Shown: piece by piece, positions 10,008-18,055 of the stretch
Layout: each line of letters starts with the position of its first letter
Position numbering within the stretch: position 1 is the first letter of the stretch
DNA from: DATBQN01 sp963755825
GTDB lineage: Bacteria > Acidobacteriota > Thermoanaerobaculia > Multivoradales > UBA5704
Direction of reading: 5' to 3'
DNA: 64,000 nt
NCBI GenBank assembly: GCA_963755825.1
Contig: CAVWLA010000001.1
Coordinates: forward strand, 1,922,001-1,986,000
Made by a program: the position numbers and the translations under genes
Notes under the pieces: model-generated
The model's input: only the letters and a program-made list of their open reading frames with translations
Database searches by the model: none
Told to the model about the DNA's origin: nothing

Positions 10008-10460
10008 CTACGCCTGGCTGGCGGAAACGCCCGCCGGCGCCGTCGCGCAGTGCTCCTCGAAGGCGCTCGTCAGGTCGCGCGCGACGCCCTGGGCGTCGCG
10101 GCCCTCGATGCGGTGACGGGGGATGAAGTGGACCAGCTCGCCGTCCTTGAAGAGGGCGATCGAGGGGCTCGAGGGCGGGATGTCGGCGACGTAGCTGCGG
10201 AAGCGCGCCGTCGCCTCGAGATCCTGGCCGGCGAAGACCGAGGCCACGCGGTCCGGGCGGTTGGCGCTCCCCAGGGCGAGACGGATGCCGGGCCGGGCCA
10301 TGCCGGCGGCGCAGCCGCACACCGAGTTGACGACGAGGAGCGCCGTCCCCGTCTTCTCGTTCATGAAATCGTCGACGTCCTTGGCGGTGACCAGCTCGCG
10401 CACTCCGAGGGTGGTGAGCTCGTCGCGCATCGGCCTGACCAGCAGCGGGCTATAGGGCAT
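10008..10460 (-). CDS. brxA/B: Bacilliredoxin, BrxA/BrxB (DUF1094) family
   Basis: This 150-residue thioredoxin-fold protein carries the characteristic CGC motif (C48-G-C50 in LLVVNSVCGCAAG). PPSSPSIALFKDGELVHFIPR and the cis-Pro region are as in YphP/YqiW. In Firmicutes these proteins remove bacillithiol from modified protein cysteines, which suggests that this organism uses bacillithiol or a related thiol. The start is preceded by CGAAGGAGGATTCAC, a strong SD. It is divergent from an alpha/beta hydrolase 134 bases away. Length is typical. Confidence 0.93.
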   Translation of the reverse strand: MPYSPLLVRPMRDELTTLGVRELVTAKDVDDFMNEKTGTALLVVNSVCGCAAGMARPGIRLALGSANRPDRVASVFAGQDLEATARFRSYVADIPPSSPSIALFKDGELVHFIPRHRIEGRDAQGVARDLTSAFEEHCATAPAGVSASQA

Positions 10461-10593
10461 GTGAATCCTCCTTCGAGATGTCTCGCCAGAACGGCTGGCG
10501 GAGGCTTAGAGTCCATCCGACAGCAACCGCCGGACCGGCGGAATGCTTCCCGTTCATCTTACGCCAATCGCTGCAGCGGCGAAGGAGGCTGCG

Positions 10594-11553
10594 ATGCCGG
10601 CCCGGGGCGAAGAGCGCCTCCACCCCCTGCCGACCGCCGACGGCTGGACGATCCACCTCGCAGAGCACGCCGCGCCGGCCCTGCCGTCTGAGGCCGGCGA
10701 CCCGGCGCCCGCGGCGCCGCGCGCGGCCCTCCTCCTGGTGCCCGGGATGATGCTCGACCGGCGGGCGATGGACCGCCCGGCGGGGCGCGGCATGGCGACC
10801 TTCTTCCGCTCCCGCGGCTACGCCGTCTACTCCCTCGACCTGCGCGGCCACGGCGCCAGCCGCCCGGCGGCATCGGCGGCGGTCGACTGGCGTTTCGACG
10901 ACCTCGCGGCGGTCGATCTGCCGCTCGCCGTCCGCGCCGTCGCGGCCCGCCACCCCGGCCTCCCCGTCGCACTCGTCGGCCACAGCCTGGGGGCGATCGC
11001 CGGCGCCGCGGCGGTCGGCTGCCGGCCGGAGCTGCCTGTCGACCTCCTCGTCCTCCTCTCCGCCGGGATCTGGATCCGCGCCCTCGAGCCGTCCCTCGCC
11101 CTCTGGCTCTACAAACGGGGGCTCCTCGCGCTCTGGTGGGAGATCACCCACCGGCTCGGCTACTGGCCGAGCGGCCGCCTGCGCTTGGGCACTGACGACG
11201 AGCCGCGCGGCTTCGTCGAGCAGTTCCGCGCCTGGGGGGCGAGCGGCCGCTGGGCGAGCCGCGACGGCGCCGTCGACTACCTGGCGGCGCTCCGGCAGAT
11301 CCGCCGGCCGACGCTCGTCGTCAACACCAGCGCCGACCTGCTCAGCCGGCGGACCACCGCCCGCCTCCTCGCCGCCGCCATCGGCGCCTGCGCCGAGATC
11401 TGGCCCATCGGAGCGCGCGATCTCGGCCGGCGGGCTCGTCCGCCAGGGCACATGGCGCTCGCCGTCGACCCGGCGAGCGCCGCTGTCTGGGCGCGGATCG
11501 ACGCCTGGATGCGCGCCCACCTCGCCGCCGGCCCGGCGCTCTCTCTGGCCTAG
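10594..11553 (+). CDS. Alpha/beta hydrolase
   Basis: This 319-residue hydrolase has the nucleophile elbow GHSLG (S131), an oxyanion segment LLLVPGMMLDRR and the strand-turn LDLRGHGASRP. The C-terminal GHMAL holds the likely catalytic His, and VVNTSADLLS is a candidate acid region. ATG 10594 is chosen over an upstream in-frame ATG at 10543 because GAAGGAGG sits seven bases before it. No signal peptide is evident. The fold is that of lysophospholipase or esterase-like proteins. The substrate is unknown. Confidence 0.85.
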   Translation: MPARGEERLHPLPTADGWTIHLAEHAAPALPSEAGDPAPAAPRAALLLVPGMMLDRRAMDRPAGRGMATFFRSRGYAVYSLDLRGHGASRPAASAAVDWRFDDLAAVDLPLAVRAVAARHPGLPVALVGHSLGAIAGAAAVGCRPELPVDLLVLLSAGIWIRALEPSLALWLYKRGLLALWWEITHRLGYWPSGRLRLGTDDEPRGFVEQFRAWGASGRWASRDGAVDYLAALRQIRRPTLVVNTSADLLSRRTTARLLAAAIGACAEIWPIGARDLGRRARPPGHMALAVDPASAAVWARIDAWMRAHLAAGPALSLA

Positions 11554-11599
11554 GCCACCGCCGTCCCGCGCGCGAGCCTGCTGGTACGATTCACCCGCC

Positions 11600-12727
11600 A
11601 TGCCGAGCGCGTTCATCCCCGTGCTGACCGTCGAGGTCGCCGCCGCCGGCGCCGGGACGCTGCAGGTGGAGAGCCGCGAGCTGGCGCCGCCGGGGCCGGG
11701 CGAGCTGCTCCTCCGCCTCTCCTGCTGCGGCCTCTGCGGCACCGACCTGTGGAAGCTCGACCGGCCGGGCGAGCACGCCGGCGCGGTGCTCGGCCACGAG
11801 GTGGTGGGCGTCGTCGAGGCGATCGGCCGCGGCGCCGTCGGCTTCGCGCTCGGCGACCGCGTCGCGGTGCCCCATCACGTCGCCTGCGGCACCTGCGCTC
11901 TCTGCCGCCGCGGCAGCGACACCCTCTGTGCGGTCTTCCGCCAGAACCTCCTCCAGCCCGGCGGTTTCAGCGATCGCCTGGTGGTCGGCGAGCGCGCCGT
12001 GCGCCTCGCCGCCTGCGGGCTTCCGGACAGCCTGCCGGACGACGCCGCGGTCTTCCTCGAGCCGGCCGCCTGCGTGCTCCGCGGCGTGCGCAAGGCGGAT
12101 CTCGCGGCGGTCGTCCTCGCCGATCCGGGCACGGCGAGCGCCGCGGTGGTGGGCGCCGGGAGCATGGGGCTCCTCCACCTGCTCCTCCTCAAGGCCCTCT
12201 GGCCGGGGCTGCGGGTCGCGGTCTCCGATCCGAGCGCGGAGCGCCTGGCGATGGCGCGCCGACTGGGCGCGGACGCCGCGGTCGTCCCCGGCGAGGCGGA
12301 AGAGGCGGTCGCCGCGCTCACCGGCGGCCGCGGCGCCGACGCCGTCTTCGACACCGCCGGCGGCCCGGCGGCGCTCGCCGCGGCGCTCGCCCTCGGCCGC
12401 CCCGGCGGCACCGCCGTCCTCTTCGCCCACGACCACTCCCTCGCCGGCGGCACACCGGGCGGCGGGAGGCCGGGCTTCGACATCGATCTCGATCGCTTCT
12501 TCCGCGCCGAGCGGCGGCTGATCGCCACCTACTCGAGCGGCCTCGGCGAGCAGCGCGAGGTCTACCGCCTGCTCACCACTGGCCGCCTCGACCCGTCGCC
12601 GCTCGTCACCCACCGCCTGCCGTTGGCGCGCGGCGCCGAGGCGGTCGAGCTCGCCCGCTCCCACCGCGCGCTCAAGGTGCTGCTGGTGCCCGCTGCGTCT
12701 ACGACGGGCGTCGAGGCCGCGGCGTGA
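11600..12727 (+). CDS. Zinc-dependent alcohol dehydrogenase family protein (first of pair)
   Basis: This 375-residue MDR-superfamily oxidoreductase has catalytic-zinc residues in CGLCGTDLW and GHEVVG. The structural-zinc lobe CGTCALCRRGSDTLC has the standard four-cysteine spacing. A Rossmann GAGSMG segment near residue 185 binds NAD(P). It resembles the sorbitol/threonine dehydrogenase-like branch. Its TGA overlaps the GTG start of a second MDR gene by 4 bp, so both are probably made together and may act in one pathway. The substrate is not readable. Confidence 0.9.
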   Translation: MPSAFIPVLTVEVAAAGAGTLQVESRELAPPGPGELLLRLSCCGLCGTDLWKLDRPGEHAGAVLGHEVVGVVEAIGRGAVGFALGDRVAVPHHVACGTCALCRRGSDTLCAVFRQNLLQPGGFSDRLVVGERAVRLAACGLPDSLPDDAAVFLEPAACVLRGVRKADLAAVVLADPGTASAAVVGAGSMGLLHLLLLKALWPGLRVAVSDPSAERLAMARRLGADAAVVPGEAEEAVAALTGGRGADAVFDTAGGPAALAAALALGRPGGTAVLFAHDHSLAGGTPGGGRPGFDIDLDRFFRAERRLIATYSSGLGEQREVYRLLTTGRLDPSPLVTHRLPLARGAEAVELARSHRALKVLLVPAASTTGVEAAA

Positions 12728-13875
12728 AGACGGCCGCCCCCGAGCCGATCAGTCCCCAGGCGACGCTCCCCGACGGCCTCTCCGGCGACCTCCCGGTCTC
12801 GCGGACCGGCACGCTCCCCGCCACCCAGAAGGCGGCGATCCTCCTCGGCCCCGAGCGGTTGGAGGTCCGCGCGGCCGCAGTCGAGCGGCCGGCGGCCGGC
12901 GAGCTGCTGGTCGCGATCGGCGCCGCCACCACCTGCGGCACCGACGTCAAGGTGTTCCGCCGCGGCGGCCATCCGCGGATGCTCAGGGTGCCGAGCCCCT
13001 TCGGGCACGAGATGGCGGGGACGGTGGCGGCGGTGGGTGCCGGGGTATCCCGCTTCCGCGAGGGGGACCGGGTGGCGGTCGCCAACTCCGCACCCTGCGG
13101 CCGCTGCCGGGCCTGCCTGCGCGGCCACGAGAACCTCTGCTCCGACCTCCTCTACCTGAACGGCGGCTTCGCCGAATACCTGCTGGTGCCGCCGCGGGCG
13201 GTCGAGCGCAGCGTCTACCTCTGTCCGCCCGGCCTCCCCTTCGAGATCGCCGCCCTCGCCGAACCGCTCGCCTGCGTCCTCCACGGCGTCGAGACCCTCG
13301 AGGGCAGCGGCCTCGCCGAGGGCCCTTCGGAGATCGCCCTCTTCGGCTGCGGCCCGATCGGCCTCCTCTTCGTCGATCTGCTGACCCACCGCGGGCATCG
13401 GGTGACGGCGGTCGACCCCAACCCGCAGCGGCTGGCGGCGGCGCGCGCGCTCGGCGCCGCGGCGACCGTCGCGGTGGGCCGCGACGGCGGCGAGGCGGCC
13501 CGCGTCCGCCGCGAGCTCAAGGCCGGCTCGGACGCCAACGGCTTCGACGTGGCGATCGAGGCGAGCGGCTCGCCGGCGGCGTGGGAGGACGCGGTCGACG
13601 CCGTCGCCCCCGGCGGCCTGGTGCTCCTCTTCGGCGGCTACCCACCGGCGACGGCGGTGCCGCTCAACGCCCATCGCCTCCACTACTGCGAGCTGACGAT
13701 CAAGGGCGCCTACCACCACCGGCCGGCGACCTTCGCCCGCGCCCTCGACCTGCTGGCGGGCGGCGGCCTGTCGCCCGGCGCCCTCCTCTCGGCCGAGCTC
13801 CCTCTCGACCGCGTCGAGGAGGCGCTGCGCAGCATGATGCGGCGGGAGGCGCTCAAGGTGGTCATTCGGCCGTAA
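12724..13875 (+). CDS. Zinc-dependent alcohol dehydrogenase family protein (second of pair)
   Basis: This 383-residue MDR protein uses a GTG start that overlaps the previous stop (GTGA). The frame stays open far upstream only as a shadow of the first gene. The first 35 residues are an extra low-complexity leader. The zinc motifs follow: TTCGTDVKVFRRGG, PFGHEMAG and the structural lobe CGRCRACLRGHENLC. The cofactor motif is GCGPIG. The closing ALKVVIRP is common to sorbitol- or polyol-type dehydrogenases. It shares only family-level similarity with its partner, so this does not look like a recent duplication. Confidence 0.88.
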   Translation: MKTAAPEPISPQATLPDGLSGDLPVSRTGTLPATQKAAILLGPERLEVRAAAVERPAAGELLVAIGAATTCGTDVKVFRRGGHPRMLRVPSPFGHEMAGTVAAVGAGVSRFREGDRVAVANSAPCGRCRACLRGHENLCSDLLYLNGGFAEYLLVPPRAVERSVYLCPPGLPFEIAALAEPLACVLHGVETLEGSGLAEGPSEIALFGCGPIGLLFVDLLTHRGHRVTAVDPNPQRLAAARALGAAATVAVGRDGGEAARVRRELKAGSDANGFDVAIEASGSPAAWEDAVDAVAPGGLVLLFGGYPPATAVPLNAHRLHYCELTIKGAYHHRPATFARALDLLAGGGLSPGALLSAELPLDRVEEALRSMMRREALKVVIRP

Positions 13876-13921
13876 GATCCGGCCATAGGATCGGCCATAG
13901 AATCGGGGAGGACGCGAACCG

Positions 13922-14437
13922 ATGCAGCACACTCTCACCGTCCCCATCCCGCCGCGCCGCCCGCTCATCGTCTTCGACGGCGACTGCGGCTTCTGCCGCT
14001 ACTGGCTCGCCCGCTGGCGCCGGGTGGTGGGCGACCGCTTCGACGCCGAGCCCTACCAGCTCGCCGCCAGCCGCTTCCCCACCCTGCAGCGCGAGCGGTT
14101 CCGCCGCGCCGTGCACCTCATCCTGCCGGACGGCGCGGTCTACCAGGGAGCCGAGGCGGCCTTCCGCCTGCGCGCCCTCGCCCCCGGCCACGGCGGCTGG
14201 CTCGCCGCCTACCGGCGCATCCCCTGTTTCCGGCCCCTGGTCGACCTCGGCTACCGGCTGATCGCCGACCACCGCAACGCCGCCTTCTGGGTGACCCGCC
14301 GCATCTGGGGCGCCGACCCCGACGCCGACCGTCCGGCGCTCCGCCTGGCGGTTCCCACCCTCGCCGCCATCGCGGTCGCCGCCGTCGCCATCCTCGGTCT
14401 CATGGGCGGCGTGTTCGTGAGCCACCGCCGGCGCTGA
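13922..14437 (+). CDS. DCC family thiol-disulfide oxidoreductase-like protein (DUF393) with C-terminal membrane helix
   Basis: This 171-residue protein carries FDGDCGFCRYW near the N-terminus, the DxxCxxC signature of the DCC/DUF393 family (C22 and C25). The rest of the small domain (GAEAAFRLRALAP, PCFRPLVDLGYRLIADHR) also matches. Residues about 145-163 form a membrane helix, followed by a basic end (SHRRR), so the redox domain is membrane-anchored. A GGGGAGGAC SD lies upstream. The 46 bases before it contain repeated ATCGGCCATA-like words. Catalytic redox activity has been proposed for the family but is poorly tested. Confidence 0.85.
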   Translation: MQHTLTVPIPPRRPLIVFDGDCGFCRYWLARWRRVVGDRFDAEPYQLAASRFPTLQRERFRRAVHLILPDGAVYQGAEAAFRLRALAPGHGGWLAAYRRIPCFRPLVDLGYRLIADHRNAAFWVTRRIWGADPDADRPALRLAVPTLAAIAVAAVAILGLMGGVFVSHRRR

Positions 14438-14446
14438 GGCGCCGTC

Positions 14447-15754
14447 CTACAGCTCGCCGTTCGCCAGGTAGGACGACCAGTCGAGCATGCGGTGCCAGAA
14501 GGGGCGGCTCCGCCAGGGGGCGTAGCGGATCTCGGTGCTCGACCGCAGGTCGCGGGCGAAGGCGGCCTCGAGCTGCTTCGCCACCGCGGGATCGATGACC
14601 CCGGCGCTCGCCTCGTCGTTGATGTAGATCGAGCGGTCGTCGAGGTTGGTCGAGCCGACGAGCGACCAGAGGCCGTCGATGATCATCACCTTCTGGTGCG
14701 AGAGCGTCCGGTTGTAGACGTAGAGCCTGACGCCGGCGCGCAGCAGCTCGGTGAAGTAGTAGTGGCCGGCGTGCTTGACGAGGGCGCTGTCGGTCACCGG
14801 CCCCGGCACCATGATGCGCACGTCGACGCCGCGCTTCACCGCCTGGGCGAGCAGCTCGACCAGGCCGTCGTCGGGGATGAAGTAGGGGTTCTCGATGACC
14901 AGCCGGTGCTGGGCGCTGGCGATCGCCATCTTGAGCAGCAGCTCGATCTCGGAGACGCCGCCGTGCGGCGAGGCGGCGACCACCTGGACCCGGCTGGTGC
15001 CGACCGCGCGCAGGATGGGGAAGTACTTCTCGCCCACCAGCACCTCGCCGGTCTCCTCCACCCAGTTCTCGGCGAAGGTCCCCTGCAGCTCGTTGACGAC
15101 CGGTCCTTCGATGCGCAGCCCGGTGTCGCGCCAGTGCTCGGCATCCTGGGCATCGCCGGTCCACTCGGCGGCGATGCCGTGGCCGAAGATGTAGGCCGTC
15201 CGGCCGTCGAAGACGGCGACTTTGCGGTGGGTGCGGTTGTTGATGAGGCCGAGGTCGCGCAGGTGGAACGGGTGGTAGAACTCGACCCGGCAGCCCGCCT
15301 TGCGCATCCGCTCGAGAAGCGCGTGGTCCGCCTTGTGGGCCCCGAGGGCGTCCAAGGTAACCCGCACCTCGACGCCGCGCCGCGCCGCCGCGGCGAGCGC
15401 GTCCGCCACCTGGGCGCAGATCTTCCCCTTCCACCAGACATAGGTCTCGAGGTCGATCGTCCGTCGCGCCGCCAGGATGTCGGCGAGGAAGGGCGGGAAG
15501 AAGCCATCGCCGTTCTGCAGCACCTGGACGCGGTTGCCGGGGAGGATCTCCGCCCGCGCCAGGCCGGCGATCGACGGCAGCGACTCCGAGAAGCGGTCGA
15601 TCGCCGGCACCTCGATGTGGGTCGTCCGCTGATGCTCGACCGACCAGAGGAGGACCGAGAGCGCCACGGCGGCGAGGATGAGCAGGATGTAGCCGACGAG
15701 CGAGACCTCGATCAGCCGCTCCTTGCGCTTGCCCTTGGTGCGTCGGACGGCCAT
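14447..15754 (-). CDS. Cardiolipin synthase-like phospholipase D family protein
   Basis: This 435-residue inner-membrane protein has a basic N-terminus and one TM helix (about residues 16-37), then two PLD half-sites. These are THRKVAVFDGRTAYIFG and SHQKVMIIDGLWSLVGSTN, both HxKxxxxD(G) intact. It has the length and layout of ClsA/ClsB-type synthases, which join two phosphatidyl units into cardiolipin. The gene for an EEP-family hydrolase lies just upstream (59 bases) on the same strand. The same neighbour pair, clsB-ybhP, occurs in E. coli, which supports a lipid role. Confidence 0.9.
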   Translation of the reverse strand: MAVRRTKGKRKERLIEVSLVGYILLILAAVALSVLLWSVEHQRTTHIEVPAIDRFSESLPSIAGLARAEILPGNRVQVLQNGDGFFPPFLADILAARRTIDLETYVWWKGKICAQVADALAAAARRGVEVRVTLDALGAHKADHALLERMRKAGCRVEFYHPFHLRDLGLINNRTHRKVAVFDGRTAYIFGHGIAAEWTGDAQDAEHWRDTGLRIEGPVVNELQGTFAENWVEETGEVLVGEKYFPILRAVGTSRVQVVAASPHGGVSEIELLLKMAIASAQHRLVIENPYFIPDDGLVELLAQAVKRGVDVRIMVPGPVTDSALVKHAGHYYFTELLRAGVRLYVYNRTLSHQKVMIIDGLWSLVGSTNLDDRSIYINDEASAGVIDPAVAKQLEAAFARDLRSSTEIRYAPWRSRPFWHRMLDWSSYLANGEL

Positions 15755-15813
15755 CTCGGCTCTCCCCTCGCGCTCGACGGCGCTGGTTGACCCAAACTGC
15801 CGCGCCCGGCGGC

Positions 15814-16563
15814 TCAGGCCGCGCGGCGCAGCTCGACGACGACCGGCCAGTGGTCCGACGGCCCGACGCGGAGCACCCGCGAGGCGACCGTCGACCAGCC
15901 TGCATCGGCGAAGACGTAATCGAGGTGCTGGCGGGTCACCCGGTGGGTCGAGGCGAGGCCGCCGCAGGCGCGCAGGAGCTCCGCCGCCATGAGATGGCCG
16001 AGCTCCGGGGCGCTGGGTGGCGCGTTCAGGTCGCCCACCAGGACGAACGGGCTCGGCGTCTGCCGCAGCCGCTCGGCGAGCGCCTCCGCCTGCGCCTTGC
16101 GTGCCGACCGGCCCAGCCGCCCCCAGGCGGCGAGATGGGTGACGAGGAACTCGACCTCGGTCCCCCGCACCTCCACCCGCGAGGCGAGGATGGTGCGCGG
16201 CTCGCCGCTCCCCGGCAGCGGATGGACCGCCGACGAGCGCAGCTCGCCGCTGGTCAACACCGCGTTGCCGAACTCGCCGCCGGCGGCGCTCGCGGCGTCG
16301 GCACCCTTGCCTGCATCACGTTCCTCTCCCCCGAAGCTGCGGCCGAACCGCGCTGCCATCCCGGTCGCCGCGGCGAGCGCCGACGTCTGGTCGGCGCCAC
16401 GCGCGCGCCAGCCGCCGCGATAGACCTCCTGCAGGCCGATGACGTCGGGTTTCTCGTCGGCGATCACGCGGGCGATGCGCTGCAGGTAGCTGGCGAGGAG
16501 GAGCGAGCCGTGCCCCTGCACGTTGTACGTCATCACCTTGAGATCGAAGGGGACCACCGGCAA
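15814..16563 (-). CDS. Endonuclease/exonuclease/phosphatase (EEP) family protein, YbhP-like
   Basis: This 249-residue soluble hydrolase has the EEP motifs MTYNVQG, GLQE, LVGDLNAPP and SDHWPVVVEL, so the metal and catalytic residues (N, E, D, N, H) are present. The family includes sphingomyelinases, phosphoinositide phosphatases and nucleases. Proximity to the cardiolipin-synthase-like gene favours a phosphodiester lipid substrate. No signal peptide is seen. A short loop (GGEERDAGKGADAA) is a low-complexity insertion. Confidence 0.87.
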   Translation of the reverse strand: MPVVPFDLKVMTYNVQGHGSLLLASYLQRIARVIADEKPDVIGLQEVYRGGWRARGADQTSALAAATGMAARFGRSFGGEERDAGKGADAASAAGGEFGNAVLTSGELRSSAVHPLPGSGEPRTILASRVEVRGTEVEFLVTHLAAWGRLGRSARKAQAEALAERLRQTPSPFVLVGDLNAPPSAPELGHLMAAELLRACGGLASTHRVTRQHLDYVFADAGWSTVASRVLRVGPSDHWPVVVELRRAA

Positions 16564-16653
16564 CCTACGGACAGCAAGTTCCGGACCACCGGCAACGAGC
16601 GGGGGCGGCTCGCCGCCGGCCCGGCTCAGGAGGCGGCCGCGGCGACGGCCCGC

Positions 16654-17529
16654 TCAGAGGTGGAAATTGCGCACCAGGTTGAAACCGAGCCGGACGTCGC
16701 GGGCGCGGAAGCCGGCGGCCGAGTCGCCGCCGAGGTACTGGTCGACCGTCGTCGCCCGCGAGTTGCCGAGGACGAGCGAGAAGAGGTGGTCGCCGACGGC
16801 CTTGGAGAGCGCGGCGTGCCAGGCGCCGACGCTCGTCTTGAGGTCGCTCACCCGCGGCACGTACTCGATGTCGAGCAGGCTGCCGCGGGGGAGCGGAACG
16901 GTGAGGCCGAGCGGCACGTTCCAGGCGTTGCGGAGGAGCGGCGTGTCGCGCACCCACGAAGGGCTCGCCTGGAGATTGATCCCCGGCAGCAGCTGCCGCG
17001 AGAGGACCAGCTGGACGAACGGCCGGTTGGGATCGACGACGCCCGGCCGCTCGAGGAGGTCGACGCCCGCCCGCACCGCGAGGGACAGCGGCACGCGGCG
17101 CGACTGCTGGAGGAACAGCTGCTTGGCGGCGAGCTCGAAGTCCTCCTCGAACGACGAGCGGTAGAGCTGCACGTCGAGGCGGCGGGTCACCCCATAGGCG
17201 ACGCCGATGCCGACGTCGGCGCCGCTGTCGAGGCCCCAGAGATCGTGCGCGCTGCCGTCGTTGATCGGCTCCTGGAAGCGATGGGTGAAGAGGAGCTCGA
17301 GGTCCCCCTTGCGCACGGTGTACGGCGTCGGCTGATCGATCAGCCGCGTGCCGATGGGGTCGCGGTGGATCGGCGTGTCCGGGCTGGCGAAGCCGGCGGC
17401 CGCCGCCGCGCTGTCGGACTCGCTCTGCGCCGAGAGACGGCCGGCCGCGGAGAGGCCGACGAGCCCGGCGGCGAGAGCGGCGAGGAGGGCGATGCGGCGA
17501 GTGAGATGAGAGCGCTGCGTCACGGTCAT
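16654..17529 (-). CDS. DUF5777-type outer-membrane beta-barrel protein
   Basis: This 291-residue protein has a signal peptide (hydrophobic core ALLAALAAGLVGLSAAG, cleaved near LSAQS). It then shows alternating amphipathic strands: DLELLFTHRFQEP, ADVGIGVAYGVTRRLDVQLY and RDVRLGFNLVRNFHL. The phrase FTHRFQ...DLWGLDSGADVGIGVAYGVT is what I recall for the DUF5777 barrel family. It ends with an aromatic-rich strand, as outer-membrane proteins do. It is the last gene of a minus-strand group with a haem-motif lipoprotein and two copper proteins. Confidence 0.82.
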   Translation of the reverse strand: MTVTQRSHLTRRIALLAALAAGLVGLSAAGRLSAQSESDSAAAAAGFASPDTPIHRDPIGTRLIDQPTPYTVRKGDLELLFTHRFQEPINDGSAHDLWGLDSGADVGIGVAYGVTRRLDVQLYRSSFEEDFELAAKQLFLQQSRRVPLSLAVRAGVDLLERPGVVDPNRPFVQLVLSRQLLPGINLQASPSWVRDTPLLRNAWNVPLGLTVPLPRGSLLDIEYVPRVSDLKTSVGAWHAALSKAVGDHLFSLVLGNSRATTVDQYLGGDSAAGFRARDVRLGFNLVRNFHL

Positions 17530-17578
17530 CGATCGGTCATCCTCGCGTCGAAGCGCCGCCGCCGGCTCGATCGCGCCG

Positions 17579-18055
17579 TCACTGGCTGGGCGCCCCGGCG
17601 CGAATCCAGGCGGCGAGCCCGTCGAGCTGGGCGGCGGAGAGGAACGGCGGCCCGTCCTGCGGCATCCGGGAGCCGGAGATATCGGCGTCGCCGCGCACCT
17701 TCTTGAACAGGTAGCTGCGCTCCGGATCGCCGGGTTGGATGCGCGCCAGGCCGGGATTCTCCTGCGACGGCCGGCCGACGGTCTGGGCGTAGCTCTGGCC
17801 GGCCTGGAGGATCATCCCGCCCGCCGCCACGCCGCTCACATGGCACCCCGACTTGGCGCAGCTGGGGGTGAAGATCTCCGCCTGGACCTGGGCGAAGGTG
17901 AGCGCCGGGCCGCTCCCCGCCGGCGTCGCCGGCTCGGTGGGCGACTTCACCTTGCCGCAGCCAACTAGCACCGCGACCGCGAGGAGAGAGAGGAGGAGGC
18001 CCCTCCACCTCGCGGCCGCGGGCTCGCGCTGCTCATGGGCAGGTCGCGAAGGCAT
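17579..18055 (-). CDS. Lipoprotein with CX4CH cytochrome c-like haem motif
   Basis: This 158-residue protein has a lipobox LLAVAVLVGCG with the acylated Cys near residue 33. A short TEPATPAG linker leads to a small c-type cytochrome domain. The motif is CAKSGCH, a CX4CH variant of CXXCH, and a later SRMPQDGP gives the likely sixth-ligand Met. PERSYLFKKVRGD and LAAWIRAGAP are typical of these domains. Its first codons overlap the end of the upstream cupredoxin protein by 23 bases, so the two are co-transcribed. It is likely an envelope electron carrier. Haem attachment to CX4CH needs testing. Confidence 0.85.
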   Translation of the reverse strand: MPSRPAHEQREPAAARWRGLLLSLLAVAVLVGCGKVKSPTEPATPAGSGPALTFAQVQAEIFTPSCAKSGCHVSGVAAGGMILQAGQSYAQTVGRPSQENPGLARIQPGDPERSYLFKKVRGDADISGSRMPQDGPPFLSAAQLDGLAAWIRAGAPSQ

